Source of the DNA: Gemmatimonadota bacterium
GTDB taxonomy: Bacteria; Gemmatimonadota; Gemmatimonadetes; Longimicrobiales; Gaopeijiaceae
Assembly: GCA_007125125.1 (NCBI GenBank)
Contig: SLDT01000269.1
Span: 1 to 33,366 of the forward strand
DNA length: 33,366 bases
Reading direction: 5' to 3'
The position numbers and the translations under genes were made by a program. Below are positions 9,196 to 17,272 of this stretch, in pieces. The notes beneath the pieces were generated by a model. It did no database searches and was not told where the DNA came from. It was given only the letters and a program-made list of their open reading frames with translations. Within the stretch, counting starts at the first letter, position 1; each line of letters opens with the position of its first letter.

Positions 9196-9819
9196 GTGAA
9201 GATCCGCTCCGTCGAGTACGCCGGTACCCTCGTCGATCCGAAGGCCCCCTTCCCGGGCGATCTCCCGCAGGTCGCCTTTTCGGGCCGCTCGAACGTGGGG
9301 AAGAGCTCCCTGATCAACACCCTCCTGCGCCGCACCCGCCGCCGAATCGCGCGCGTCTCGGGCGAGCCTGGAAAGACGCGGGCACTCAACTTCTTCCGGG
9401 TCAACGACGCCTTCTTCCTCGTGGACCTCCCCGGCTACGGGTACGCGAAGGTCCCCGCCTCGATGCGGGAGGGCTGGCGCACCCTTGTCGAGGGCTACCT
9501 CGCGCGTCCCGACGGCCCCGCCGCGGTGGTCCAACTCATCGATGCGCGGCATCCTCCCCAGAAAGACGACCTCCGGATGCTCGCCTACCTCGCCTCCGCG
9601 GGTGTCCCGACCCTCGTGGCCTTCACGAAGGTCGACAAGCTGAAGAACACGGAGCGCGCTCGCCGGCTCCCCGCCCTCCTCGAAGAGACCGGGCTCATCG
9701 AGGAGCAGGTCATCCCCTTCTCTTCCCGGACGGGTGAGGGGCGAGAGACCCTCCTGGCCGCGATCGAGTCCCTCCTCCAGCCGGACCCCGGGGAGGCCGG
9801 CGACCTCGACGAGGGATGA
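9196..9819 (+). CDS. engB: GTP-binding protein EngB/YsxC (YihA family), 50S ribosome assembly
   Basis: Small TRAFAC-class GTPase required for maturation of the large ribosomal subunit. The protein has 207 residues. Start is GTG 9196, preceded by GAGG with 5-base spacing inside the end of lon; the open frame continues upstream but only through lon. G1 is GRSNVGKSS, G3 DLPGYGYA, G4 TKVDK, and the SSRTGEG near the C terminus fits G5. It follows lon after seven bases and overlaps the next gene by four bases (ATGA). The lon-engB pairing is common in bacteria. Confidence 0.95.
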   Translation: MKIRSVEYAGTLVDPKAPFPGDLPQVAFSGRSNVGKSSLINTLLRRTRRRIARVSGEPGKTRALNFFRVNDAFFLVDLPGYGYAKVPASMREGWRTLVEGYLARPDGPAAVVQLIDARHPPQKDDLRMLAYLASAGVPTLVAFTKVDKLKNTERARRLPALLEETGLIEEQVIPFSSRTGEGRETLLAAIESLLQPDPGEAGDLDEG

Positions 9820-10481
9820 CGATCCGACGCCCTCGCGCCGGTCCGGGGAGCTCGGTTGCCTGTGTTCTCCTCCTCGCTGCCCTTGGTGCGGGGTGCGGAC
9901 TGATCTTCGAGGAAGACCCCGACCGCCCCGCCCCGGCCCGACCTCTCGCCACACCGGAGCCGGCTGCCGACACGGCGGGGATCCCGGGTGGCCTCGGAAC
10001 GCTGCGCCTCGACCAGATTTCGGTCTACCTCCGACGTGGCGAACTCCAGATGCGCATCACCCCCCTGACGGAGTCCGTCTCTCGCACGGCCCTCCCCGAG
10101 GTCTGGCAGCATCTCACCGGGCTGCGAAGCAGCCACCAGGTGATCTTCCGTGAACAGACCGGCTCGGCCGTCGACTTCCAGCTCGTCCTCGTCGCCGTGC
10201 ACGCCGAGTCGGTCCCCGCCGGCTTCGAGCCCGAGGAGGTGACGCTCGTGAGCCGGGGACTTCGCTACCGACCCGTGAACATTCGCCCCGTGTCGAGTGC
10301 CTGGACGCGGAGGGTGGTGTTCCCTCGAGAGACCCTGCTCGCGGTCTACGCCTTCCCCCCGGAAGTCACCCTCGATCCCTCGCTCGAGATCGAGTACCAG
10401 GAGGTTCGGATGCGCAACTGGGGAGAGACCCTCACACGAGTCGAGGCCGAGCGGGAACGGATCCGCGCCCGCCTCCCCTGA
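9816..10481 (+). CDS. Putative lipoprotein, family not recognised
   Basis: A 221-residue protein whose start ATG overlaps the engB stop (ATGA), so it is translationally coupled. The N terminus has basic residues, a hydrophobic stretch and LGAGC with Cys27, resembling a signal-peptidase II lipobox, although Gly rather than Leu stands at -3. A Pro/Ala-rich linker follows (about 30-60), then a mixed alpha/beta region without known motifs. The C terminus is a charged helix (TRVEAERERIR). I do not recognise a function. The context at the end of the proteostasis series may simply reflect read-through; export to the cell envelope is the only supported inference. Confidence 0.72.
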   Translation: MTIRRPRAGPGSSVACVLLLAALGAGCGLIFEEDPDRPAPARPLATPEPAADTAGIPGGLGTLRLDQISVYLRRGELQMRITPLTESVSRTALPEVWQHLTGLRSSHQVIFREQTGSAVDFQLVLVAVHAESVPAGFEPEEVTLVSRGLRYRPVNIRPVSSAWTRRVVFPRETLLAVYAFPPEVTLDPSLEIEYQEVRMRNWGETLTRVEAERERIRARLP

Positions 10482-10502
10482 GCCGCGACCCCCGACCGAC
10501 CC

Positions 10503-12131
10503 TCAGACCTCGATCCCGTACTTCCGGATCTTCCGGTACAGCGTTCGCTCGCCGATCCCGAGGCTCTCGGCCGCCCGACGACGATTGCCGTCTACCTCGC
10601 GAAGCACCACCCGGATCGCTTCTTCCTCGAGTTCGTCCATCGTCATCCCCGCCTGGAAGCGGATCGCGCCCTCGTCCCCGACCCGCTCCTCGTGGCCCTC
10701 CGCCGACCCCTCCCCTGTCGTGGGGGGCTCGACGGCCGCAATCTCGATTCCCGCCGCCACGGGAGGAAGGGCCCATCCCTCCGGGCCATCCTCCAGGCGG
10801 TCATCCACCTCTTCCCGGTAGAGCTCGAACTCCCGCCGCAACTCGTCCATGTCGACCCTCAGGTCGACCAGGGTCCGGAAGACGAACTCGAGCTGTGGCC
10901 TGAGGTCGGTCGCGGCCGCATCGCGCGCAGGGGCAGGAGGCCCCTCGACGGGCAGGGGAACGGGCGAGGTGACGGTGCCGCTGCCCCCTCCTCCCGCCGT
11001 GTTCGCGGGGGGCGGAAGGAGCCGGTTCATCGCTCGGGGCAGGCGAATCTCACGCGGGATGTCGTCGGGACGAATCTCGCGCCCGGGTGAGAGCACGACC
11101 ATGCTCTCGACGAGGTTGCGAAGCTCCCGGATGTTCCCGGGCCAGTCATAGTCCACGAGGAGCTGCATCGCCTCGTCCGTGATCCCGGGAAAGGGTCGAT
11201 CCATTCGGCGGGAGAGTTCATCCGTGAAGTGCCGCACGAGCACCGGGATGTCATGGCGCCGCTCTCTGAGAGGAGGGAGCTCGACCTGGAGGATGTTGAG
11301 CCGGTAGTAGAGGTCTCGCCGGAATTCGCCGACGGCGACCTGCTCCCGGAGGTCCCGGTTCGTGGCGGCAATGATCCGGACATCGACCTCGATCGGCTGC
11401 TCTCCGCCGACACGAAGGAACTCCCGCTGCTCGAGGACCCGCAGGAGCTTGGTCTGGGTCTGGAGGGGCATTTCGCCGATCTCGTCGAGGAAGAGACTTC
11501 CTCGGTGCGCGAGTTCGAAGAAGCCCCTGCGCGAATCGATCGCTCCCGTGAAGGCCCCCTTCTCATGGCCGAACAGCTCGCTCTCGAGGAGGGTCTCGGA
11601 GACGGCCGCCACGTTCACGCCGAGGAAGGCCCGGGAGCGGCGCGGCGAGAGCTGGTGAATTCCCCGGGCGACGAGCTCCTTCCCGGTTCCCGACTCGCCC
11701 GTGATGAGAACGGTCGAGGGAAAGGGAGCGATCTGCACGACCCGCTCGAGCACCTCGACGATCGACTCCGACTCCCCGATGATTCCCGTCGTCGCTTGCA
11801 GGCGCCGGCGCTCCATCGTGCGATGCCCCTGCAGCGCGACCTCCTGCGCATCGATCTCGCCGGTGAAGACGGTCTCGGCGCCGGCGGCACGCAGCGCCCG
11901 CAGTCCTTCGCGGGTCTCGGCCACCGCGAGGACGGGGACCCCGAGTCGCTCGCGACCCGCGCTCGTCCATGCACTGGCCCCCTCCGCTCCGGTCAGTACG
12001 AGGAGCAGGGGGTCATCCGCGAGGTCCAGGTGCTCCACGGAGGGCATGAGGTCGACCGCGTAGCCCTCCCCTGCAAAGGCATCGCGAAGTCGCCCGGCGA
12101 GTTCCAGGCGATGGGTCGAGACGAGGACCAT
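10503..12131 (-). CDS. Sigma-54-dependent activator with degenerate receiver domain
   Basis: NtrC-type bacterial enhancer-binding protein of 542 residues. The first 105 residues look like a response-regulator fold but lack the key residues: the acidic pair after strand 1 is replaced (VLVSTHR), the phosphorylated Asp position reads LLLVLTGAE, and no strand-5 Lys is evident. The AAA+ domain is intact: Walker A GESGTGKE (145-152), GAFTGA loop (192-197) for sigma-54 contact, Walker B GSLFLDE (211-217), ATNRD sensor. An atypical 110-residue linker, Pro/Gly-rich then coiled-coil-like (about 410-447), precedes a Fis-type helix-turn-helix (505-538). Start ATG 12131 has AGGGTGA upstream, 22 bases after gcvT. 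It is the last gene of its series and meets the lipoprotein gene head-on. It may control the pilin genes, but this is unproven. Confidence 0.9.
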   Translation of the reverse strand: MVLVSTHRLELAGRLRDAFAGEGYAVDLMPSVEHLDLADDPLLLVLTGAEGASAWTSAGRERLGVPVLAVAETREGLRALRAAGAETVFTGEIDAQEVALQGHRTMERRRLQATTGIIGESESIVEVLERVVQIAPFPSTVLITGESGTGKELVARGIHQLSPRRSRAFLGVNVAAVSETLLESELFGHEKGAFTGAIDSRRGFFELAHRGSLFLDEIGEMPLQTQTKLLRVLEQREFLRVGGEQPIEVDVRIIAATNRDLREQVAVGEFRRDLYYRLNILQVELPPLRERRHDIPVLVRHFTDELSRRMDRPFPGITDEAMQLLVDYDWPGNIRELRNLVESMVVLSPGREIRPDDIPREIRLPRAMNRLLPPPANTAGGGGSGTVTSPVPLPVEGPPAPARDAAATDLRPQLEFVFRTLVDLRVDMDELRREFELYREEVDDRLEDGPEGWALPPVAAGIEIAAVEPPTTGEGSAEGHEERVGDEGAIRFQAGMTMDELEEEAIRVVLREVDGNRRRAAESLGIGERTLYRKIRKYGIEV

Positions 12132-12153
12132 GCCGCTCACCCTTTCGCCCCCT

Positions 12154-13266
12154 TCAGCGCCGGAGCGACCCGTCCCGGTAGAAGGGGGGACGAACGACCG
12201 TCCCCTCCAGATCGCGGCCCCGGATCCGTACCGCGACCCTCGTGCCGGGCTCGGCATGTTCGAGGGGGAGGTAGGCCAGCGCGATTCCTTCTCCGAGCGA
12301 AGGACTCATCGTTCCGGAGGTCACGACCCCGACCTCCTCGTCGCCCACGACGACCGGATAGCCCGAACGTGGGAAACCCTTGCCCTCGAGCCGTATCCCG
12401 ACGAGCCGGCGGGTGACCCCCTCTTCCTTCTGCCGAAGGAGGGCATCGCGGCCGATGAAGGGCTCACGGTCGAGCTTCACGACCCAGCCCAGTCCGCTCT
12501 CGAGGGCAGAGTGCTCCCGATCGAGGTCGTTCCCGTAGAGCGGGTACCCAACCTCCAGGCGCAGCGTGTCGCGCGCACCAAGGCCGGCGGGAATGAGTCC
12601 ATCGGGGGCCCCCGCCTCGAGAAGGGCTCGCCAGAGCCCCGGAGCATCACCCGCGTCATGGTAGAGCTCGAACCCGTCCTCGCCGGTGTAGCCCGTCCGG
12701 GCGATGAGGCAGGGAACCCCGGCCACCTCGCCCCTGGCGAAGCGGTAGAAACCGATCGAGTCGAGGTCGACCTCCGTCAGCCGGGCGACGATCCCGGACG
12801 AGGCCGGACCCTGGATCGCGAGCAGGGCCGTCTCGTCGGAACGATCGTCGAAGGTGAGTTCGAGCCCTTCGGCATGCGAGAGGATCCAGGTCCGGTCGAC
12901 CTCGAGGTTCGAGGCGTTCACGACGAGGAGCCACGCTTCGTCGCCCGTCCGGTAGACGAGGAGGTCGTCGATGAGGGCGCCCTCGTCGGTCAGGAGTGCC
13001 GAGTACTGCGCCTGGCCGACCTCGAGGGCAGCGGCGTCGTTCGCGCAGACGGTGCGGAGGAGTGCGAGGGCCTCGGGCCCCTCGATGTGGAACTCGCCCA
13101 TATGGGACACATCGAAGAGGCCGGCCGCCCCCCGCACGGCCTCGTGCTCGGCCCGGATTCCGGAGGGATACTGAACCGGCATCGCCCATCCGGCAAAGGG
13201 AACGATCTTCGCGTCGAGCCGAAGGTGCTCCTCATGGAGGGGGGTGTGTTTGAGGTTGTCGCTCAT
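12154..13266 (-). CDS. gcvT: Aminomethyltransferase, glycine cleavage system T protein
   Basis: Transfers the aminomethyl carbon of glycine from lipoyl-GcvH to tetrahydrofolate, giving 5,10-methylene-THF and ammonia. The 370-residue length is typical. The N terminus has TPLHEEHLRLDAKIVPFAGW, and the folate-site Asp101 lies in LIDDLLVYR, at the same number as in E. coli GcvT. RTGYTGEDGFELY and the C-terminal barrel-domain segment TSGTMSPSLGEGIALAYL follow. No gcvH or gcvP is in the window. It starts 14 bases after argF. Nearby trmFO consumes the same folate product, which gives the operon a one-carbon theme (inference). No glycine riboswitch could fit in the 14-base gap. Confidence 0.97.
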   Translation of the reverse strand: MSDNLKHTPLHEEHLRLDAKIVPFAGWAMPVQYPSGIRAEHEAVRGAAGLFDVSHMGEFHIEGPEALALLRTVCANDAAALEVGQAQYSALLTDEGALIDDLLVYRTGDEAWLLVVNASNLEVDRTWILSHAEGLELTFDDRSDETALLAIQGPASSGIVARLTEVDLDSIGFYRFARGEVAGVPCLIARTGYTGEDGFELYHDAGDAPGLWRALLEAGAPDGLIPAGLGARDTLRLEVGYPLYGNDLDREHSALESGLGWVVKLDREPFIGRDALLRQKEEGVTRRLVGIRLEGKGFPRSGYPVVVGDEEVGVVTSGTMSPSLGEGIALAYLPLEHAEPGTRVAVRIRGRDLEGTVVRPPFYRDGSLRR

Positions 13267-13280
13267 CGGATCGCTCGCGC

Positions 13281-14198
13281 TCAGGTCAGGAGGTGCAGGA
13301 GGAGTGCCTTCTGGGCATGGAGCCGGTTTCCGGCCTCCTGGAAGATGAGGGATCTCGGACCGTCAACAACCTCCGCCGTCACCTCCTCGCCTCGGTGCGC
13401 GGGGAGACAGTGCAGGAATACCGCCCGGTCCGAAGCCCGATCCATGAGCTCGGCGTCCACCCGGTACCCTGCGAAGGCGCGAAGCCGCTCCTGAGCCTCC
13501 TCTTCCTGGCCCATCGAAGCCCACACGTCGGTCGTGACCACGTCGACTCCCTCGACCGCCTCGGCAGGTTCGCGGACGAGGTGCACCGAGGCGCGGTCAC
13601 GCGCTCGTGCGAGCGTCTCCCGGTCGGGGTCGTACCCCTCGGGGACTGCGAGCCGCAGCTCGAAGCCGAGAATCGCCGCCGCGTTCAGCCAGGAGTTCGC
13701 CATGTTGTTCCCGTCACCGACCCACGCGACCCGAAGTCCCTCGAGCCAGTCCTTCCCGAAGTGCTGTCGGAGGGTCAGGAGATCGGCGAGGAGCTGGCAG
13801 GGGTGCACGAGGTCGGTCAGCCCGTTGATGACCGGGATCGAGCTCCAGCGGGCGAGCTCCTCCACATCCGCATGGTCGAAGGTCCGAATCATGATCGCAT
13901 CCACGTACTCGGACAGTACGCGAGCCGTGTCGGGCGCGGGTTCTCCCCGCCCGATCTGCGTGTCGCGGGGCGAGAGGAAGATGCCCGCTCCCCCGAGCTG
14001 TGTCATCCCCGCCTCGAAGGACACACGGGTCCGGGTCGAGCTCTTCTGGAAGATCATCGCGAGCGTGCGGCCCTCGAGGGGCCTGCCCCTCCCGTCCTCG
14101 CCGGTACGCACCCGCTCACCGCGCTCGAGAAGCTCGAGGAGCTCGTCCCGACCGAGGTCGTGGAGGGTCAGGAAGTGACGGTTCCTGTTCGAGGACAT
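13281..14198 (-). CDS. argF: Ornithine carbamoyltransferase
   Basis: Makes citrulline from ornithine and carbamoyl phosphate in arginine biosynthesis. The protein has 305 residues. The carbamoyl-phosphate motif is STRTR (54-58), followed by VHPCQ (131-135). The ornithine-binding loop HCLPAHRG (263-270) distinguishes it from aspartate and N-acetylornithine transcarbamylases. The start ATG 14198 has an excellent Shine-Dalgarno, AAGGAGGT, 8 bases upstream. It lies 21 bases after hslU and 14 bases before gcvT in the same orientation. No other arg gene is in the window, so it appears to have been added to the topA-hslVU operon. Confidence 0.96.
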   Translation of the reverse strand: MSSNRNRHFLTLHDLGRDELLELLERGERVRTGEDGRGRPLEGRTLAMIFQKSSTRTRVSFEAGMTQLGGAGIFLSPRDTQIGRGEPAPDTARVLSEYVDAIMIRTFDHADVEELARWSSIPVINGLTDLVHPCQLLADLLTLRQHFGKDWLEGLRVAWVGDGNNMANSWLNAAAILGFELRLAVPEGYDPDRETLARARDRASVHLVREPAEAVEGVDVVTTDVWASMGQEEEAQERLRAFAGYRVDAELMDRASDRAVFLHCLPAHRGEEVTAEVVDGPRSLIFQEAGNRLHAQKALLLHLLT

Positions 14199-14206
14199 GG
14201 CGATTG

Positions 14207-14214
14207 ACCTCCTT
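14207..14214 (-). promoter_or_regulatory. Strong ribosome-binding site of argF
   Basis: AAGGAGGT on the minus strand, 8 bases before the argF ATG and directly after the hslU stop. It is the best Shine-Dalgarno sequence seen in the minus-strand housekeeping series and fixes the argF start. Confidence 0.85.
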
Positions 14215-14219
14215 CCTGG

Positions 14220-15746
14220 TCAGAGGATGTAACGGCGCAGGTCCTCGTCCTCGACGACCGAGGCGAGGTGCTCCCTCACGAAGTCCGCATCGATCCGGTT
14301 GTCTCCCGCATGCTCGTCCGGGAGTCCGAAGAGGATCCCCTCGAGAAGGGTCGTCATGACCGTCTGCAGGCGGCGCGCCCCGATGTTCTCCATTCGGGCG
14401 TTCAGGGTCGCCGCGATCCGAGCGATCTCGCCGACCGCCTCGTCCGTGAACTCCAGCTTCGCGCCCTCGGTCTCGACCAGGGCACGGTACTGCTCGAGGA
14501 GTGCGTTCCTCGGCTCACGCAGGATACGCACGAAGTCGGCCTCGGTCAGGGCTCGGAGTTCCACCCGGATCGGGAAGCGGCCCTGGAGCTCGGGGATCAG
14601 GTCCGAAGGCTTCGAGACGTGGAAGGCGCCGGCCGCGATGAAGAGGATGTGGTCGGTCCGGACGAGACCGTACTTCGTCTGCACGTTCGATCCCTCGACG
14701 ATCGGGAGGAGGTCGCGCTGGACCCCCTCACGGCTGACGTCCGGACCCTGGGTGGCCCGTTCCCCTGCGACCTTGTCGATCTCGTCGAGGAAGATGATCC
14801 CGGACTCCTCGGTCCGATCGAGCGCTTCGTTCACGACCTCGTCCATGTCGACCAGGCGGTCGAGCTCTTCCTGGACGAGGATCCGCCGCCCCTCGGACAC
14901 CTTCAGCGTTCGCCGTTTCGTCCGCTTCGGGAGCATGTCCTGAAGCATTTCCGTGAAGTTGTGGTCCATTCCCTCGACCCCCATCGGGATCATCATGCTG
15001 TCGAGGTTGGGACTCTGCTGGACCTCGAGCTCGATCATCCGGTCTTCGAGCTTTCCGTCGCGCAGCAGGGTGCGCAGCTTCTCTCGGGTCCGCCGCCGCC
15101 GCTCGGCCAGCGTCAGTTCCTCCTCATCGGCACGGGGCGAGCCGCCCTCGGCCGGGTCGGAAGCCTGCACGCCGGAGGGTCCGGCCACGAAGATCTTCGG
15201 ACCTGTGGGTACGTCCCCGCTCCCGCTCTCCCCTCTTGGCGGACCGCGCCGGGGCTCCTCCACGGGCGGGAGGAGCAGGTCGAGGAGCCGCTCCTCCGCA
15301 AGCTCCTCCGCGAGGTCTTGGACCTCGTCTTCGCGGTCGGCACGAACCAGGTTCACTGCCGTGTCGACGAGGTCGCGGACCATCGACTCGACATCGCGCC
15401 CCACGTAACCCACCTCCGTGAACTTCGAGGCCTCGACCTTCACGAAGGGGGCCCCTGCCAGCCGAGCGAGGCGGCGAGCGATCTCGGTCTTCCCGACACC
15501 TGTCGGCCCGATCAGGATGAGGTTGTTCGGAACAATCTCGTCGCGCATCTCGGCATCGACCCGCTGGCGACGCCACCGGTTGCGAAGGGCGATTGCGACC
15601 GCCTTCTTCGCCGCCTTCTGGCCGATGATGTAACGATCGAGCTCGGCCACGATCTGCTTCGGTGTCAGTTCGTCAAGCCAGAGTTCGGAGGTGTCCTCGG
15701 CACTTCCTCCGGCGACGTCGCCCGGCTCACCCGTGACCCTCGTCAT
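14220..15746 (-). CDS. hslU: HslU (ClpY), ATPase subunit of HslUV protease
   Basis: AAA+ unfoldase that feeds substrates to the HslV peptidase. The 508-residue protein is longer than E. coli HslU (443) because of an N-terminal extension of about 20 residues and a Gly/Pro-rich insertion at about 165-210 in the intermediate domain. Walker A is GPTGVGKT (80-87); the pore motif GYVGRD is at 113-118. Walker B IIFLDEID is near 317-324. The C terminus ends in RRYIL, the conserved tail that docks into HslV. Its ATG overlaps the hslV stop (ATGA), so the subunits are translated together. Confidence 0.97.
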   Translation of the reverse strand: MTRVTGEPGDVAGGSAEDTSELWLDELTPKQIVAELDRYIIGQKAAKKAVAIALRNRWRRQRVDAEMRDEIVPNNLILIGPTGVGKTEIARRLARLAGAPFVKVEASKFTEVGYVGRDVESMVRDLVDTAVNLVRADREDEVQDLAEELAEERLLDLLLPPVEEPRRGPPRGESGSGDVPTGPKIFVAGPSGVQASDPAEGGSPRADEEELTLAERRRRTREKLRTLLRDGKLEDRMIELEVQQSPNLDSMMIPMGVEGMDHNFTEMLQDMLPKRTKRRTLKVSEGRRILVQEELDRLVDMDEVVNEALDRTEESGIIFLDEIDKVAGERATQGPDVSREGVQRDLLPIVEGSNVQTKYGLVRTDHILFIAAGAFHVSKPSDLIPELQGRFPIRVELRALTEADFVRILREPRNALLEQYRALVETEGAKLEFTDEAVGEIARIAATLNARMENIGARRLQTVMTTLLEGILFGLPDEHAGDNRIDADFVREHLASVVEDEDLRRYIL

Positions 15747-16306
15747 GCACCCTCCAGTTCGAGCACCGTGATCCTCTCGTTCGTGTAGATGCAGATCTCG
15801 GCGGCGATCCTGAGCGCATCCCTCGCGATCTCGGCGGGCGCAAGCTCGGTGCGGGCCCTCAGCGCACGTGCCGCCGCGAGGGCAAAGGCTCCTCCCGAAC
15901 CGATCGCCGCCACATCCTCGTCGGGCTCGAGAACGTTCCCGTCGCCACTCACCAGGAAGAGATGGTCGGGGTCTGCCACGAGGAGAAGCGCATCGAGCCG
16001 GCGCAGGTACCGGTCCATGCGCCAGTCCTTCGCGAGCTCCACGCAGGCCCGGGTCAGGTTCCCGGGATAGCGCTCGAGCTTCTCCTCGAGCTTCTCGAAA
16101 AGGGTGAAGGCATCGGCCACCCCGCCGGCGAACCCCGCGAGGATCGTCCCGTCCTTCAGCTTCCGCACCTTTGTCGCACTCATCTTCACGACAGTATCGC
16201 CCATCGTGACCTGACCATCCGCGGCCATGGCCACCGAGCCTCCGGCGCGCACGGCCACGACTGTCGTGGCTCGCACCCGCCGCTCATTCGCGTTCGTTCG
16301 AGTCAT
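15743..16306 (-). CDS. hslV: HslV (ClpQ), threonine peptidase subunit of HslUV protease
   Basis: Proteasome-beta-like peptidase forming a double ring with HslU. I chose ATG 16306 (187 residues) because GGAAGG lies just upstream; an in-frame GTG at 16330 is possible but has poorer context. The catalytic N-terminal Thr should be the first Thr of ATTVVAVR, Thr14 from this start, so about 13 residues must be removed. GTG 16274-16276 would leave only three residues before Thr but has no visible ribosome-binding site. The GDGQ-type segment [11 protein letters not shown] and [12 protein letters not shown] are typical. The stop overlaps the hslU start by four bases. Confidence 0.95.
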   Translation of the reverse strand: MTRTNANERRVRATTVVAVRAGGSVAMAADGQVTMGDTVVKMSATKVRKLKDGTILAGFAGGVADAFTLFEKLEEKLERYPGNLTRACVELAKDWRMDRYLRRLDALLLVADPDHLFLVSGDGNVLEPDEDVAAIGSGGAFALAAARALRARTELAPAEIARDALRIAAEICIYTNERITVLELEGA

Positions 16307-16336
16307 TCGCCTTCCATCGCTTCGGCCCACCCCGGC

Positions 16337-17272
16337 TCAGGGTCGGGGATGGGCGTCGTGGTAGACCCTCCGGAGACGTTCCCTGGAGGTGTGTGTGTAG
16401 ATCTGGGTCGTCGAGAGCGAGGCGTGCCCCAGCAGCTCCTTCACCGACATGAGATCGGCTCCTCCGTCGAGCAGGTGCGTGGCGAAGGAGTGTCGGAGCG
16501 AGTGGACGCCGACCTTTCCAGCCTCTCCAGCCTCCCGCAGCCGTGCCCGCACGATCGTCTGGATCGAGCGCCGGGAAAGCCGTCCGCCCCTGGCATTCAC
16601 GAGGAGCGGTCCCTGCCCCGCGGGTGCTCCCGTCTCTTCGCGCCTCGGAAGATAACCCCGCATGGCCCGTATTGCCTTCCCTGTGACGGGAACGATCCGC
16701 TCCTTGCGACCCTTCCCGAGCACGCGCGCCTGCCGCTCGGACTCTTCGATCGCCTCGAGATCGAGAGAGGCGAGCTCGGCGAGCCGCAGCCCGCTTCCGT
16801 AGAGGAACTCGAGAATCACGAGGGCACGGTGGTCCGCGAGGGTGTTCGAAGTGGAAGCGCGCTCCTCCGCGTTCCTGAAGAGCAGCCGGATGCCTTCTTC
16901 CCGGACGAACTCCGGCAGGTGGTGCTCGCGGCGAGGGGTGCGCAGGGTGCCGGCGGGGTTCGTCTCGAGGATCCCCTCCGCATGCAGGAAGCCCAGGAGG
17001 GTGCGGATCGCCGAGAGCTTTCGGGCCATCGTGCGCCGGGTCAGCCCCCGTCCCCTTCCCCACCCCAGGAAGCTGCGGAGGTCGAGGCGCTCCACCCGGC
17101 CCCACTGCCAGTCCGGGGTACCGAAGTGTTCCGTGAGGAAGGCTTCGAGGTCTGCGACATCCCGTCGGTAGGCAACCACCGTGTTGGGCGAGAGCTGCCG
17201 CTCGTCGGTGAGATGACGGAAGAAGGCAGCGACGGGCGCGCTCCGCTCCCGGGGTCCGGGGGCACCGCTCAT
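16337..17272 (-). CDS. xerC: Tyrosine recombinase XerC
   Basis: Site-specific recombinase of the XerC/D type that resolves chromosome dimers at dif. The protein has 311 residues. After the SAM-like N-terminal core-binding domain (11-105), all catalytic residues are visible: Arg163 (YGSGLRLAEL), Lys187 (GKGRKER), His257 and Arg260 (HSLRHSFATHLL), His283 (LGHASLSTTQIY) and the nucleophile Tyr292. Its ATG overlaps the trmFO stop (ATGA). The place between trmFO and hslV matches Bacillus codV, so this is a housekeeping Xer and not an integron or phage integrase. A second Xer partner is not in the window. Confidence 0.95.
   Translation of the reverse strand: MSGAPGPRERSAPVAAFFRHLTDERQLSPNTVVAYRRDVADLEAFLTEHFGTPDWQWGRVERLDLRSFLGWGRGRGLTRRTMARKLSAIRTLLGFLHAEGILETNPAGTLRTPRREHHLPEFVREEGIRLLFRNAEERASTSNTLADHRALVILEFLYGSGLRLAELASLDLEAIEESERQARVLGKGRKERIVPVTGKAIRAMRGYLPRREETGAPAGQGPLLVNARGGRLSRRSIQTIVRARLREAGEAGKVGVHSLRHSFATHLLDGGADLMSVKELLGHASLSTTQIYTHTSRERLRRVYHDAHPRP

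Noticed and set aside
11229-12416. Plus-strand frame across the activator and gcvT
   Set aside because: It spans two well-defined minus-strand genes and their junction; no start signal or motif.
13267-13280. Glycine riboswitch before gcvT
   Set aside because: Only 14 bases separate argF and gcvT, far too few for an aptamer.
16337-17272. The tyrosine recombinase as a sign of an integrated element
   Set aside because: It lies in the conserved trmFO-xerC-hslVU order with an ATGA overlap, so it is the chromosomal Xer and not an integrase; no att-like repeats were seen.
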